Shown here one piece after another: positions 1 through 8,228 of a DNA stretch of 58,952 nucleotides; the stretch's first letter is position 1; each line of letters opens with the position of its first letter. Under the pieces are notes generated by a model, which was given only the letters and a program-made list of their open reading frames with translations, did not search any database and was not told the origin of the DNA. The stretch is from Burkholderiaceae bacterium (GTDB lineage: Bacteria; Pseudomonadota; Gammaproteobacteria; Burkholderiales; Burkholderiaceae_C): assembly GCA_004299095.1 (NCBI GenBank), contig SCQQ01000064.1, forward strand, positions 1-58,952, written 5' to 3'. Both the position numbers and the translations under genes were made by a program.

Positions 1-489
1 CCGATGATTGCCGCGGTCAAGGGCATTTGCTTCACGGTGGCCATCGAGCTGATGCTGGCCGCGGACATTGCCGTGGCCGCCGACAACTGCCGCTTCAAGC
101 AGATGGAAGTGCAGCGCGGCATCATGCCGAGCGGCGGCGCAACGCTGCGCATGCGCGAACGCGCCGGCGTGGGCGACGCCATGGTGCACCTGCTCACCGG
201 CGATGAATTCGACAGCGCCGAAGCGCTGCGCTGCCATTACGTGCACCAGGTCGTGCCGGTGGCCAAGGTGCTGGACGCGGCAGTGAAGCTGGCACGCCGC
301 ATTGCCGAGCAAGCGCCGCTTGCGGTCGTGGCCACGCGCCGCAACGTGATGAAGGCACTGGAACAGGGCCAGGCGGCGGCCGTCGCCGATTTGCTGCCCG
401 AGCAGCAGCGCCTGGCCAAAACGGACGACGCCGCCGAAGGCGTGCGCTCGTTCGTCGAAAAGCGCCCGGCACGCTTCACCGGCCGCTGA
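1..489 (+). CDS. Enoyl-CoA hydratase/isomerase family protein (C-terminal part, 5' end outside window)
   Basis: Reading frame 1 is open from the first base to a TGA at 487-489, giving the last 163 residues of a crotonase-fold protein. The helix with the first catalytic Glu reads FTVAIELMLAADIA and the second reads RFKQMEVQRGIMP, so both hydratase glutamates seem kept. The Gly-rich stretch before the first Glu is replaced by TVAIE. The protein matches the next gene at about 120 of 161 residues by eye, so the two are a recent tandem duplication. It probably acts on an acyl-CoA; the substrate is unknown. The start lies upstream of the window. Confidence 0.85.
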   Translation, partial: PMIAAVKGICFTVAIELMLAADIAVAADNCRFKQMEVQRGIMPSGGATLRMRERAGVGDAMVHLLTGDEFDSAEALRCHYVHQVVPVAKVLDAAVKLARRIAEQAPLAVVATRRNVMKALEQGQAAAVADLLPEQQRLAKTDDAAEGVRSFVEKRPARFTGR

Positions 490-548
490 ATCCTCCGCCT
501 GCACGGCACGCGCTGGGCAGGCCCCATCCCCACGACAAGGACGCCACC

Positions 549-1367
549 ATGGAACCCAAAGCCTCCACCCCGCCTGCCGAAGGCTGCATCGAGACCGAAG
601 TCGTCGACGACCACATCCTGCTGATCGGCATCAACCGTCCAGCCAAATACAACGGCTGGACGCCGCGCATGTTCCGCGAACTGGCCGAGGCCTATACCCG
701 TCTCGACGACGAACCCGGCCTGCGCGCGGGCGTGTTGCACGCCTTCGGCAAGCACTTCACCGCCGGGCTCGATCTGCCCGTGGTTGCGCCTTATCTGAAG
801 CGCGGCGAAAAGCTCACGCCGCCGGGTCTGGTGGAGCCGCACGACTTCGGCCTGCCCGGCTACCGGCGCAGACAGAAGCCGATGGTCGCCGCCGTCAAGG
901 GCATTTGCTACACCGTCGGGATCGAGCTCATGCTGGCCGCCGACATCGCGATTGCGGCCGACGACTGCCGCTTCCGACAAATGGAAGTGCAGCGCTGCAT
1001 CCTGCCCGCGGGCGGCGCCACGCTGCGCATGCCGGAACGCGCCGGCGTCGGCAACGCCATGCTGCACCTGCTTACGGGCGATGAATTCGACAGCGTCGAG
1101 GCGCTGCGCTGCAACTTCGTGCAGAAAGTGGTTCCCGTGGCCGAACTGCTGGACAGCGCGCTCGACCTGGCGCGGACGATTGCCGCGCAAGCGCCCGCGG
1201 CGGTGATGGCAACGCGCCTCAACGTGCTGAAAGCCATCGAGCTCGGTCAGGCCGCCGCCGTGGCCGACTTCGCGCCAGTGCAGAAAGCGCTGGCCGCGAG
1301 CGAGGACGCCGCCGAAGGCGTGCGCGCCTTCATCGAAAAGCGACCGGCGCGGTTTACCGGTCGCTGA
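549..1367 (+). CDS. Enoyl-CoA hydratase/isomerase family protein (crotonase fold)
   Basis: This 272-residue protein is full length for the family and starts at an ATG with AAGGA about 10 bases upstream. Crotonase features are HFTAGLDL (first oxyanion-hole region), CYTVGIELMLAADIA with the first catalytic Glu, and FRQMEVQRCILPAGG with the second Glu. Keeping both glutamates favours hydratase chemistry over pure isomerase or hydrolase activity. It follows its paralog by 59 bases, so the two are probably co-transcribed. The usual GGG before the first Glu is TVG here, a departure from textbook enoyl-CoA hydratases. The exact acyl-CoA substrate cannot be read from the sequence. Confidence 0.9.
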   Translation: MEPKASTPPAEGCIETEVVDDHILLIGINRPAKYNGWTPRMFRELAEAYTRLDDEPGLRAGVLHAFGKHFTAGLDLPVVAPYLKRGEKLTPPGLVEPHDFGLPGYRRRQKPMVAAVKGICYTVGIELMLAADIAIAADDCRFRQMEVQRCILPAGGATLRMPERAGVGNAMLHLLTGDEFDSVEALRCNFVQKVVPVAELLDSALDLARTIAAQAPAAVMATRLNVLKAIELGQAAAVADFAPVQKALAASEDAAEGVRAFIEKRPARFTGR

Positions 1368-1390
1368 GGTCGCGGCGGCCAGGCCTCGGG

Positions 1391-1425
1391 AACGAGAAAG
1401 GGCGCCGCGAGCGCCCTTTCTCGTT
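1391..1425 (+). terminator. Strong stem-loop, likely transcription terminator
   Basis: A perfect 15-bp inverted repeat (AACGAGAAAGGGCGC and its complement) surrounds a 5-base loop, 23 bases after the enoyl-CoA hydratase stop codon. The T-rich right arm gives partial intrinsic-terminator character, though no long T run follows. Confidence 0.7.
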
Positions 1426-1540
1426 GCCCGTCTCCGCACCCACGTCTGCTGTGGTGCATGAATGAGGCGCCCCGCACGCACCGCGCCGAACCGAGCCCGG
1501 GAGGTATGCGCCGTGAGCGCGCGAACCTTCGTCTCGTCAG

Positions 1541-1547
1541 CTATATT
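1541..1547 (+). promoter_or_regulatory. Possible sigma-S-like -10 element upstream of cfa
   Basis: CTATATT lies about 65 bases before the cfa start and resembles the CTATACT -10 element of sigma-S promoters. No good -35 is visible at 16-18 bases. Sigma-S control of cfa is known in E. coli; applying it here is inference. Confidence 0.25.
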
Positions 1548-1612
1548 CACGACCGAAGAAGCAGGAACGGCGCGGATGCCACCTGCACGAAGTACCGAGG
1601 AGTCCAAGCAAG

Positions 1613-2866
1613 ATGCAAGTTTCGGCCCTTTCACCCGTCGAAGCCACTCTCAACAAACTGGCGGCGCACATGCGCGGGCGCCGTGACCTGCCGATCACGG
1701 TTCGCTGGAAAGGTGGAACGCTGATCAAACTGGGCGAATTCGATCAGGCGAAAGTCACGGTCGACGTGCTTGACGCCAAGGGCGCGGCGGCGCTGGCGGC
1801 GCCCTCGCTCGACGGGCTCGGCGAAGCCTACGTCGAAGGCCATCTGGACGTTCAGGGTTCGGTGCAAGACATCATCGACGTGGCGCACCGCTTGGCAGAA
1901 GCGGGCAGCAGCGGCGGCGACAAGCCGGGACTGGTCGAACGCGTGGTCCGTCACCTCGCCAATGCCACCAGCCACACCAAGGCGCAGGACCGGGCCGACA
2001 TCCAGTACCACTACGACGTCTCCAACGCCTTCTATTCCGAATGGTTGGACCCGGCCATGCTGTATTCGTGCGCCTACTTCGAGGACGGCGACGAAACCCT
2101 GGCCGAAGCGCAAACCAAAAAGCTCGACCACATCCTGACCAAGGTGCGCCTGCTGCCGGGCCAGCGCCTGCTGGACATCGGTTGCGGCTGGGGCGGCCTG
2201 GTGCTGCGCGCGGCGCAAAAATTCGGCGCCACGTGCGTGGGCGTGACGCTGTCGCAAAACCAGTTCGATCTGGCGACGCAGCGCGTGAAAGACGCCGGCT
2301 TGCAGGACAAGATCGAAATCCGCCTGCAGGACTACCGCGACATCCCCGACACCTTCGACCGCATCACCAGCGTCGGCATGTGCGAGCACGTTGGGCTGAA
2401 GAATCTCGAAACCTATTTCAAGGTCGCGCACGACCATCTCGCGCCCGACGGCTGGATGCTGAACCACAACATCACCAGCACCGATCCGGACAACGGCGAA
2501 ACCAGCCAGGGCGGCGGCGATTTCATCGACCGTTACGTGTTCCCGGACGGCGAGCTGCCGCACATCAGCACCGTGCTCAACTGCATGCAGCGCGCCGGCA
2601 TGGAGCCGATCGACGCCGAAGGCCTGCGACGCCACTACGCGCAAACACTCAAGTGCTGGAGCGACACGTTCGAAGCCAAGGGCGAGAAGCTGAAATCCAT
2701 GGTGCCTCCCAAAACCTGGCGCGTCTGGCGCATGTATCTGGTGGGCTGCCAGTGGGCCTTTGAAAACGACGAGTGCTCGGTGTTTCAGGTGCTGTGCCAC
2801 CGCGCTGGCCAGCACTCGAACACGCTGCCGCGCTCGCGCCGCTGGATCTACGACAACGAAGGTTGA
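1613..2866 (+). CDS. cfa: Cyclopropane-fatty-acyl-phospholipid synthase (SAM-dependent methyltransferase)
   Basis: The 417-residue protein would transfer a methylene group from S-adenosylmethionine to the cis double bond of membrane phospholipid acyl chains. The N-terminal ~120 residues match the family's lipid-binding region. IQYHYDVSNAFY and the SAM-binding loop LDIGCGWGG (residues 187-195) follow, then SVGMCEHVG and a C-terminal catalytic region. The start is chosen from GAGGAG about 15 bases upstream of the ATG and the family-typical N-terminus. It stands alone between a terminator-like hairpin and the creatininase-family gene. CFA synthases are usually stationary-phase membrane modifiers. 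Confidence 0.93.
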   Translation: MQVSALSPVEATLNKLAAHMRGRRDLPITVRWKGGTLIKLGEFDQAKVTVDVLDAKGAAALAAPSLDGLGEAYVEGHLDVQGSVQDIIDVAHRLAEAGSSGGDKPGLVERVVRHLANATSHTKAQDRADIQYHYDVSNAFYSEWLDPAMLYSCAYFEDGDETLAEAQTKKLDHILTKVRLLPGQRLLDIGCGWGGLVLRAAQKFGATCVGVTLSQNQFDLATQRVKDAGLQDKIEIRLQDYRDIPDTFDRITSVGMCEHVGLKNLETYFKVAHDHLAPDGWMLNHNITSTDPDNGETSQGGGDFIDRYVFPDGELPHISTVLNCMQRAGMEPIDAEGLRRHYAQTLKCWSDTFEAKGEKLKSMVPPKTWRVWRMYLVGCQWAFENDECSVFQVLCHRAGQHSNTLPRSRRWIYDNEG

Positions 2867-2955
2867 CCCGGCCGTTCACGCGCTCGCCGGTTGGCTGCCG
2901 TGGCGGCCGCGCCGGTGAGGCCACGCGGGACAGCGCGCTGCGTAAGATGCGCGTC

Positions 2956-3786
2956 ATGGCACACCCGATTCCCGCATCGCACCAATGGTCCGATCTGTCG
3001 ACCGATGACTTCGCGTCGCTCGACCGGGTGCGCGCGATTGCGGTGCTGCCGGTAGCGGCCACCGAGCAGCACGGCCCGCATTTGCCGCTCTCGGTCGATT
3101 CGGACCTGGCCGACGCCATGACCCGCGAGGCGGCGCGGCACGTGCCCGCTGACTTGCCCGCCCTTTTTTTGCCCGTGCAGCGCGTCGGCTTCAGCCCCGA
3201 ACACAGCGCGTTCCCCGGCACGCTCACCTTGAGGGCCGAAACCGTCATTCGCCTGTGGACCGACATCGGTGAAAGCGTGCACCGAAGCGGCGTGCGCAAA
3301 CTCCTCCTGTTCAACACCCACGGCGGCAATTCGGGCCTGCTGGATCCGGTGGCACGCGACCTGCGCGCGCGCCTTGGCATGCTGGCCTACAGCGTGAGCT
3401 GGTACCACCTGCCGCTCACGGCGCCCGACGGCGGCGACGTGCTGGCGCGCTTTTCCCCGGCTGAGCGGCGTTTTGGCGTGCACGCGGGCAAACAGGAAAC
3501 CGCGATCATGCTGGCGCTGATGCCCGAAAAAGTGCGGCGCGACAAGCTGGAAAATTTCGTTTCCACGTCCGAACAGCGCGCGCGCGCCCTGCCGATTCTT
3601 GGCCACGAAGGCGGCGCGCGTTTTGCCTGGGCCACGCAAGACCTGAATCCGAAAGGCGCAGCGGGCAACGCCGCCGCCGCCAAGGCGGAAGACGGCGTGG
3701 CGCTGGTCGAAGCCGTTGGCCGCGCCCTGGCGGGGTTATTGCAAGACATCGACCACCTGCCGGCGGACACGCTGCGCCAACGCTGA
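2956..3786 (+). CDS. Creatininase family protein (creatinine amidohydrolase-like)
   Basis: The 276-residue protein shows the creatininase signature: ATEQHGPHLPLSVDSDLAD near residue 35, FNTHGGNSG in the middle and HAGKQETAIML toward the C-terminus. These supply the Glu/His/Asp residues that hold the two metal ions. Members hydrolyse cyclic amides (creatinine) or act in cofactor biosynthesis such as mycofactocin or riboflavin-like pathways. Nothing nearby fixes the substrate. I chose the ATG giving MAHPIPASHQW; an ATG three codons earlier is possible. It converges with the phosphatase gene on the other strand. Confidence 0.82.
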   Translation: MAHPIPASHQWSDLSTDDFASLDRVRAIAVLPVAATEQHGPHLPLSVDSDLADAMTREAARHVPADLPALFLPVQRVGFSPEHSAFPGTLTLRAETVIRLWTDIGESVHRSGVRKLLLFNTHGGNSGLLDPVARDLRARLGMLAYSVSWYHLPLTAPDGGDVLARFSPAERRFGVHAGKQETAIMLALMPEKVRRDKLENFVSTSEQRARALPILGHEGGARFAWATQDLNPKGAAGNAAAAKAEDGVALVEAVGRALAGLLQDIDHLPADTLRQR

Positions 3787-3817
3787 CGCCTGCCGGGCGC
3801 GCATACCCGACGCCGCC

Positions 3818-4504
3818 TCAGGCAAACGTCACCCAATCGCGGTACGCCTCTGCGTCCAGATGCGGCAGTGCGTTGTATGACAGCAGGTTGAAGCGCTTGG
3901 GCGTGAACGTCATTTCCGTGACCGCCGAGTTGCGATAGAAGAGATTCATTTCGATGGTGGCTTCGGGCGGCGCCGACAGCACGTGGCCGACCGCCGTGGT
4001 GATCGGCCCGCCGCTCGCCACCAGCGCCACGTTGCCGGAAAAATGCGTGCGCACGTGCGCCAGCGCGCCGACCACGCCGTGCACGAAATCCGCATAGCTC
4101 GGCATCCCGTCCGGCCGGGTTTCCGCGCGCATCCAGGCAGTCAGGCCGCGCCGCAGCGCGCGGAAATAATCGCGCCGGCGCTCCGGGCTGTCGACCGTGA
4201 AATCAAAATCCGGATCGAGCGCGCGCAGCACCGCGTGGCCGTCGTATTCGTTCAGCCCGGGCCAACTCACGTGGGGCACGCCGCTCCAGCCCGCGCCAGC
4301 GGCCATTTCTTCCCAGGTCTGGATCTGGCGCTGCAGCGTCCCGGTAAGCACCGCGTCGAAGCAGAACGCCGCGCCGTGGCGCTCGCGCCAGTAGGCGCCG
4401 AGGCACCGCGCTTGCCGGCGCCCGAGAACGCTCAATTGGTCGTAATCGTCGGCGCCAAAACTCGCCTGTCCGTGGCGCACCAAATACAGAGTTCCCATTC
4501 CCAT
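3818..4504 (-). CDS. Histidine phosphatase family protein (phosphoglycerate mutase-like)
   Basis: The 228-residue protein begins MGMGTLYLVRHGQASFG, and the RHG motif supplies the phosphorylated histidine. A later LVASGGPI replaces the more usual V.HGG motif near the second catalytic His position, so activity may differ from classic SixA/PhoE-type phosphatases. An ATG two codons later is an equally good start. It is the last gene of a minus-strand set after the EamA and LysE exporters, 23 bases downstream of the EamA stop codon. The substrate is unknown. Confidence 0.82.
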   Translation of the reverse strand: MGMGTLYLVRHGQASFGADDYDQLSVLGRRQARCLGAYWRERHGAAFCFDAVLTGTLQRQIQTWEEMAAGAGWSGVPHVSWPGLNEYDGHAVLRALDPDFDFTVDSPERRRDYFRALRRGLTAWMRAETRPDGMPSYADFVHGVVGALAHVRTHFSGNVALVASGGPITTAVGHVLSAPPEATIEMNLFYRNSAVTEMTFTPKRFNLLSYNALPHLDAEAYRDWVTFA

Positions 4505-4527
4505 CCCTTTGAAAAAGCGGCGCGCGC

Positions 4528-5448
4528 TCAGCCGGCGCGGCCGAACTTGCGCCCCACCGCGACCGTGGCCACGACCGCCAGCGCGAAGCCGAGCGAGAGC
4601 GCATCGACGCGTTCGCCCAACAGCGGCACAGCAAAAAACATCGCCAGAAACGGCTGCAGCAGCAACACCTGGCTCATGCGCAGCGGCCCGCCCCAATCCA
4701 TGCCGCGGAACCAGGCGAAAAATCCGGACCACATCGATACCGCGCCGACATAGGCCACGCCGATCCAGGCCGACGCGTGAATGTGCGCCAGATCGGCCGA
4801 GTTCGGCCAGAACCAGAGCGCCAGCGGCAGCGAGAGCGGCAACGCCACCACGCACATCCAGCAAATCACGCGCTCGGCGCCGAGCGCCGCGGTCACGTCG
4901 GCGCCGGCCACGTAACCCATGGCCGTGAGCAGCACGGCCCCGATCAGCAGCGCGTCGGCCCAGTGAAACGCAAAGCCGCCGCCAGTCCGAGCGCGCACGA
5001 GGGAGAAGACGACGACCAGCGCTGCGCCCAGCACCGCGCACAGCCAAAAGCCGACGCTCTCGCGCGCATGCAGCATCAGGGCCGCACAGGCCGCGGTCGC
5101 CAGCGGTACCACGGCGACGATGACTGCCGCATGCACTGCGGTCACGCTGCGCATCGCCAACGCCAGCAGCAGCGGCCAGCCGATCACGTTGCCGGCGATC
5201 GCCAGCGCCAGTGATTTCCAGTGGCGGCGTGCCGGCAGCGGCGAACGGGTCAACAACAAGTACGCGGCCGACAGCGATCCGGCCAGCGCCGCGCGCGCGG
5301 CCGTGACGAACAACGGTGAGAGCTGCGGATCCTGATCCGAGCCCGTCGCCATGCGCGTGGCCGGCAACGTCACCGCGAACAGCGCCATGGCCAGGACGCC
5401 GAGCCAGAAGCCGATGCGGACCCGGCGCACGTCCGCGGTTTCACTCAC
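4528..5448 (-). CDS. EamA/DMT family transporter
   Basis: The 306-residue protein is very hydrophobic, with about ten membrane segments arranged as two similar halves, as in drug/metabolite transporters of the EamA type. The second half contains GPLRMSQVLLLQPFLAMFFAVPLLGERVD, the conserved end of EamA repeats. The start is a GTG that overlaps the TGA of the upstream LysE gene (GTGA), which points to translational coupling. It is likely an inner-membrane metabolite or amino acid exporter. The substrate cannot be assigned. Confidence 0.83.
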   Translation of the reverse strand: MSETADVRRVRIGFWLGVLAMALFAVTLPATRMATGSDQDPQLSPLFVTAARAALAGSLSAAYLLLTRSPLPARRHWKSLALAIAGNVIGWPLLLALAMRSVTAVHAAVIVAVVPLATAACAALMLHARESVGFWLCAVLGAALVVVFSLVRARTGGGFAFHWADALLIGAVLLTAMGYVAGADVTAALGAERVICWMCVVALPLSLPLALWFWPNSADLAHIHASAWIGVAYVGAVSMWSGFFAWFRGMDWGGPLRMSQVLLLQPFLAMFFAVPLLGERVDALSLGFALAVVATVAVGRKFGRAG

Positions 5449-6101
5449 GAGAGGCGCCCCGCGACCGGAGCGTGGACCGCGGGCGCCGCGCCCGGCCGCA
5501 GCGCCGACTGCGCCATCCAGAGCGCGGTGATGACCAGCGCCAGCGCCATCACGCGGTTGAACCAGAGCAGGCGCCGGCCGCGCGTCAGCCATTGGCGCAA
5601 CAGCGAACCGACCACGGCATACGTGAAATTGCTGGAAAAACCGAACACCACCATCAGGACCAGCGCCCACCCCAGGCGCACCGGCCAGTCGGGCCGGCCG
5701 GCGATCCAGCCCGCCACCACCGCCAGCACCAGGAACCAGACCTTGACGTTGAGGAACTGCAGCCATACGCCTTCGGCAAAGGTCACGTCCAGCCGTCGGT
5801 CATCGACCTCCGCCAGCGTGCCGCTGCGCACCAGGCGTACGGCCAGCCACAGCATGTAGAGCACGCCGACCGACAAAATGCCCCAGCGCAACGGCGGCAC
5901 GGCCACCACCAGCGCGCCCAGGCCGACGCCGCACAGCAGCAGCAGGACGACCCAGCCCGCCGGCACGGCGCAGACGAAATGCAGCGCGCCGCGCAGGCCG
6001 CGGTTGGCCGCCAGCGCCGTGGCCAGCGTGGTGTTCGGGCCGGGGGTAAACGTGGCGGCCGCAAAAAGCAGCAGCAAGGCGCTGAATTCAGCCGGTGACA
6101 T
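5445..6101 (-). CDS. LysE/RhtB family translocator (amino acid exporter)
   Basis: The 218-residue membrane protein begins MSPAEFSALLLLFAAATFTPGPNTTLA; TPGPN near residue 20 is the hallmark of LysE/RhtB exporters. About six hydrophobic segments follow, with FLNVKVWFLVLA in the middle where the family has N-P/V-K. It is the first gene of a minus-strand set and overlaps the EamA gene by four bases. Members export lysine, threonine, homoserine, cysteine or related compounds; the specific substrate is not evident. Confidence 0.87.
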   Translation of the reverse strand: MSPAEFSALLLLFAAATFTPGPNTTLATALAANRGLRGALHFVCAVPAGWVVLLLLCGVGLGALVVAVPPLRWGILSVGVLYMLWLAVRLVRSGTLAEVDDRRLDVTFAEGVWLQFLNVKVWFLVLAVVAGWIAGRPDWPVRLGWALVLMVVFGFSSNFTYAVVGSLLRQWLTRGRRLLWFNRVMALALVITALWMAQSALRPGAAPAVHAPVAGRLS

Positions 6102-6473
6102 GGCGCCAAATGTAGCGGAAGGATCGGGCTGGCCGCCCGAACTTCAAGTGCCAGTCGATGATCTCAGCCAAGGGTGGTGTGCATGCCCTGAGCGATGGCG
6201 AATGCGCTGGATTCGGACGGGATGCAAGGTTGAGCGCTGCGGCTCCAGCGGCGGCTTCCCGCGACTGGACGGCGCGAAGAATGCCGGCCTCCGGTTGGCC
6301 TGTACCCTGCAGCGGTTTTTTGCAGGCAACGGCCGGGTTGTTGCCAAAGAACGCGACACGGCAGACCGCCGGAGTCGGGCGACGTGGGGGACGCGAAAGG
6401 TTGTGCAGCGCATCCTTCGGCACAATCGCGCACTGGTGTACAACGTGAGACCGTTTCAAGAAAGAACACGACG
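6102..6473. other. 372-base non-coding interval between divergent genes
   Basis: It lies between the start of the LysE gene (minus) and the DUF1840 gene (plus) and must hold both promoters. Short open frames exist on both strands but none resembles a known protein or has a convincing ribosome site. I found no strong -35/-10 pair, repeat or RNA. Confidence 0.5.
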
Positions 6474-6800
6474 ATGCTCTACAAATTCAAATCACAGGCG
6501 GCTGCCGACGTGCTGATGCTGCAACCGCGCGCCGAGGAAATCCTCGCCATCATCGGCAAGCACGCAGGTCCCACGGGCATCATCACGGTGGCGCAAGCAG
6601 GACCAGCCGTGGCTGCACTCAAGGCCGAAATCAATCGACGTGAAGCGCTGCGAAAGGCACAGCCGCCGGCGCCGCACGACGATGACGGCGACCACGGTTC
6701 CAAGGAAGACGGGGTGACGTTGCGCGCCCGGGCCATGCCTTTCATCCAGTTGCTCGAAATCAGTAGCGCGGCGGGCAAAGACGTGGTCTGGGGCGTTTGA
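6474..6800 (+). CDS. DUF1840 domain-containing protein
   Basis: The 108-residue protein begins MLYKFKSQAAADVLML and ends in AMPFIQLLEISSAAGKDVVWGV, the pattern of DUF1840 proteins of betaproteobacteria. The middle (PAPHDDDGDHGSKEDGV) is an acidic linker. The function is unknown. Its TGA overlaps a TTG that may start the pseudouridine synthase gene, so the two could be coupled. The family's narrow distribution is one of the better taxonomic hints in the window. Confidence 0.85.
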   Translation: MLYKFKSQAAADVLMLQPRAEEILAIIGKHAGPTGIITVAQAGPAVAALKAEINRREALRKAQPPAPHDDDGDHGSKEDGVTLRARAMPFIQLLEISSAAGKDVVWGV

Positions 6801-7672
6801 CGCAGCCACGGCTTTCGCCGCTTCGAGCGCACGCATTGGAACCGCGACAAGACGCCAAGCCGGGCGTGCCGACGTTTCGCCGGGCACCCGCGCCGGATCA
6901 GGCCAACGTGCCGGGCGGCGACGGCGTACGCATCAACAAACGCTTGGCGGATCAGGGCCATTGCTCGCGCCGTGAAGCGGACGAGTGGGTGGCGCGCGGC
7001 TGGGTGAAGGTCAACGGTCAAACGGCAGTGACCGGACAAAAGGTCGATGCGCACGACCGGATCACCATCGACCGCCGCGCCGGCGACGCCCAGGCGCAGC
7101 GCGTGACGATTTTGTTGAACAAGCCCATGGGTTACGTCAGCGGCCAAGCCGAGGATGGGCACGAGCCGGCCGTGGTCCTGATCAACCCGCGCACCCGCTG
7201 GCGCGGCGACGAGACGCACCGGCGCTTCTCGCCCGCGCAACTGCGCGGCCTGGCGCCCGCTGGCCGGCTGGATATCGATTCCATCGGCCTGCTGGTGCTC
7301 ACGCAAGACGGCCGCGTGGCGCGCCAGTTGATTGGCGAAGATTCCACCATCGACAAGGAATACCTGGTGCGCGTACGCCACGGCGACGTCATCCAGGACG
7401 TGCAGGCGGTTTTCCCACCCGAACGCCTCGCGCTGCTGCGCCATGGCCTGAGCCTGGACGGCCACGTGCTCAAGCCGGCGCAGGTGGACTGGCAAAACCC
7501 CGAGCAGTTGCGCTTTGTCCTGTGCGAGGGCCGCAAGCGCCAGATCCGCCGCATGTGCGAGCAGGTCGGACTTGATGTCACCGGCTTGAAGCGCGTGCGC
7601 ATCGGCCGCATCCGCTTGGGCGCGCTGCCGGTGGGTGCCTGGCGCTACCTGGATGCGCACGAGCGGTTCTGA
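6797..7672 (+). CDS. rRNA pseudouridine synthase (RluB/RluE/RluF family)
   Basis: After a variable N-terminal extension the protein has an S4 RNA-binding domain (INKRLADQGHCSRREADEWVARG) and a synthase domain with AGRLDIDSIGLLVLTQDG. The catalytic Asp is D159 counted from the TTG start. The C-terminal CEGRKRQIRRMCEQVGL is also typical. It would isomerise uridine to pseudouridine in 23S rRNA. RluF is the closest match by feel, but RluB or RluE cannot be excluded. The start is uncertain: TTG at 6797 overlaps the upstream stop, while a GTG at 6908 would remove the unconserved extension. Confidence 0.88.
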   Translation: MTQPRLSPLRAHALEPRQDAKPGVPTFRRAPAPDQANVPGGDGVRINKRLADQGHCSRREADEWVARGWVKVNGQTAVTGQKVDAHDRITIDRRAGDAQAQRVTILLNKPMGYVSGQAEDGHEPAVVLINPRTRWRGDETHRRFSPAQLRGLAPAGRLDIDSIGLLVLTQDGRVARQLIGEDSTIDKEYLVRVRHGDVIQDVQAVFPPERLALLRHGLSLDGHVLKPAQVDWQNPEQLRFVLCEGRKRQIRRMCEQVGLDVTGLKRVRIGRIRLGALPVGAWRYLDAHERF

Positions 7673-7786
7673 GCCCCGCGGTCGAACGCGGCGGAGTCGA
7701 TGCTCCCGAAGGAAACCCGGTCGGTCGTTCGACCGATATCGTAAAAAATGACGTCGCCGCTCCATGGCGCCATGACGGCGGCTTTG

Positions 7787-8102
7787 TCGCCACTGGCCGC
7801 ACGTGTCGGAAGTTCGTCCTACGTTCACCGCGTGTTCAAGGCGCAAACCGGGTTGGCGCCTGGGGCCTGCGCCAGCGCCGAGCGCGCTCGCGAGCGACGC
7901 CGACATGGCCCGGCAGATCGGCGCGCCGCGGACAATGCGGGCAGGCGCACAGGCGTGCGCCACGGACCACCTTGCGATCGCCTCCCCGTGTCACCGCGTC
8001 ATGCACCGCGACGGCAACCTGTCGGGCCATCGCTGGGGCGTAGCGCGCAAGCGCGAATTGCCGCAGCACGAGACGGCAGGCGGCTATCCGCACTGGGAAT
8101 GA
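7787..8102 (+). pseudogene. Decayed Ada/Ogt-like methylated-DNA-protein cysteine methyltransferase
   Basis: Two fragments in different frames resemble one Ada-type protein. The first (about 7787-7900) reads LAARVGSSSYVHRVFKAQTGL, like the second helix-turn-helix of the Ada AraC domain. The second (about 7905-8102) carries MARQIGAP, ACATDHLAIASPCHRVMHRDG and LSGHRWGVARKREL, the C-terminal half of an O6-methylguanine-DNA methyltransferase. Its acceptor-Cys codon is at 7989-7991. Roughly 100 residues that should lie between them are missing and the frame shifts, so no functional protein is made. Calling it Ada rather than a fusion of two remnants is inference. Confidence 0.7.
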
Positions 8103-8139
8103 AGCGGCGCCCAGCGCGAGCCGCCGCCTCCTGCGCAAA

Positions 8140-8168
8140 CTTGATTTCGCACGCGCGCAGCCCCACCT
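8140..8168 (+). promoter_or_regulatory. Sigma-32 (heat shock) type promoter for htpG
   Basis: CTTGATT at 8140-8146 and CCCCACCT at 8161-8168 are 14 bases apart, close to the RpoH consensus CTTGAAA-N13-17-CCCCATNT. They sit 61 bases before the htpG start codon, as expected for a heat-shock chaperone. Confidence 0.72.
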
Positions 8169-8228
8169 GAATGGGCGTCGCCGGTGCAACGCCGGCGAGA
8201 AAAATCCCTCTTATCCACGATTCGATTC

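Noticed and set aside
237-1634. 465-residue minus-strand frame over both crotonase genes
   Set aside because: No domain is recognisable, composition is biased, and it covers two clear enoyl-CoA hydratase genes and a terminator hairpin.
2773-2955. N-terminal extension of the creatininase-family gene overlapping cfa
   Set aside because: The extra 61 residues overlap the end of cfa, are Arg/Ala-rich and lie before the family-conserved start region. The ATG at 2956 fits better.
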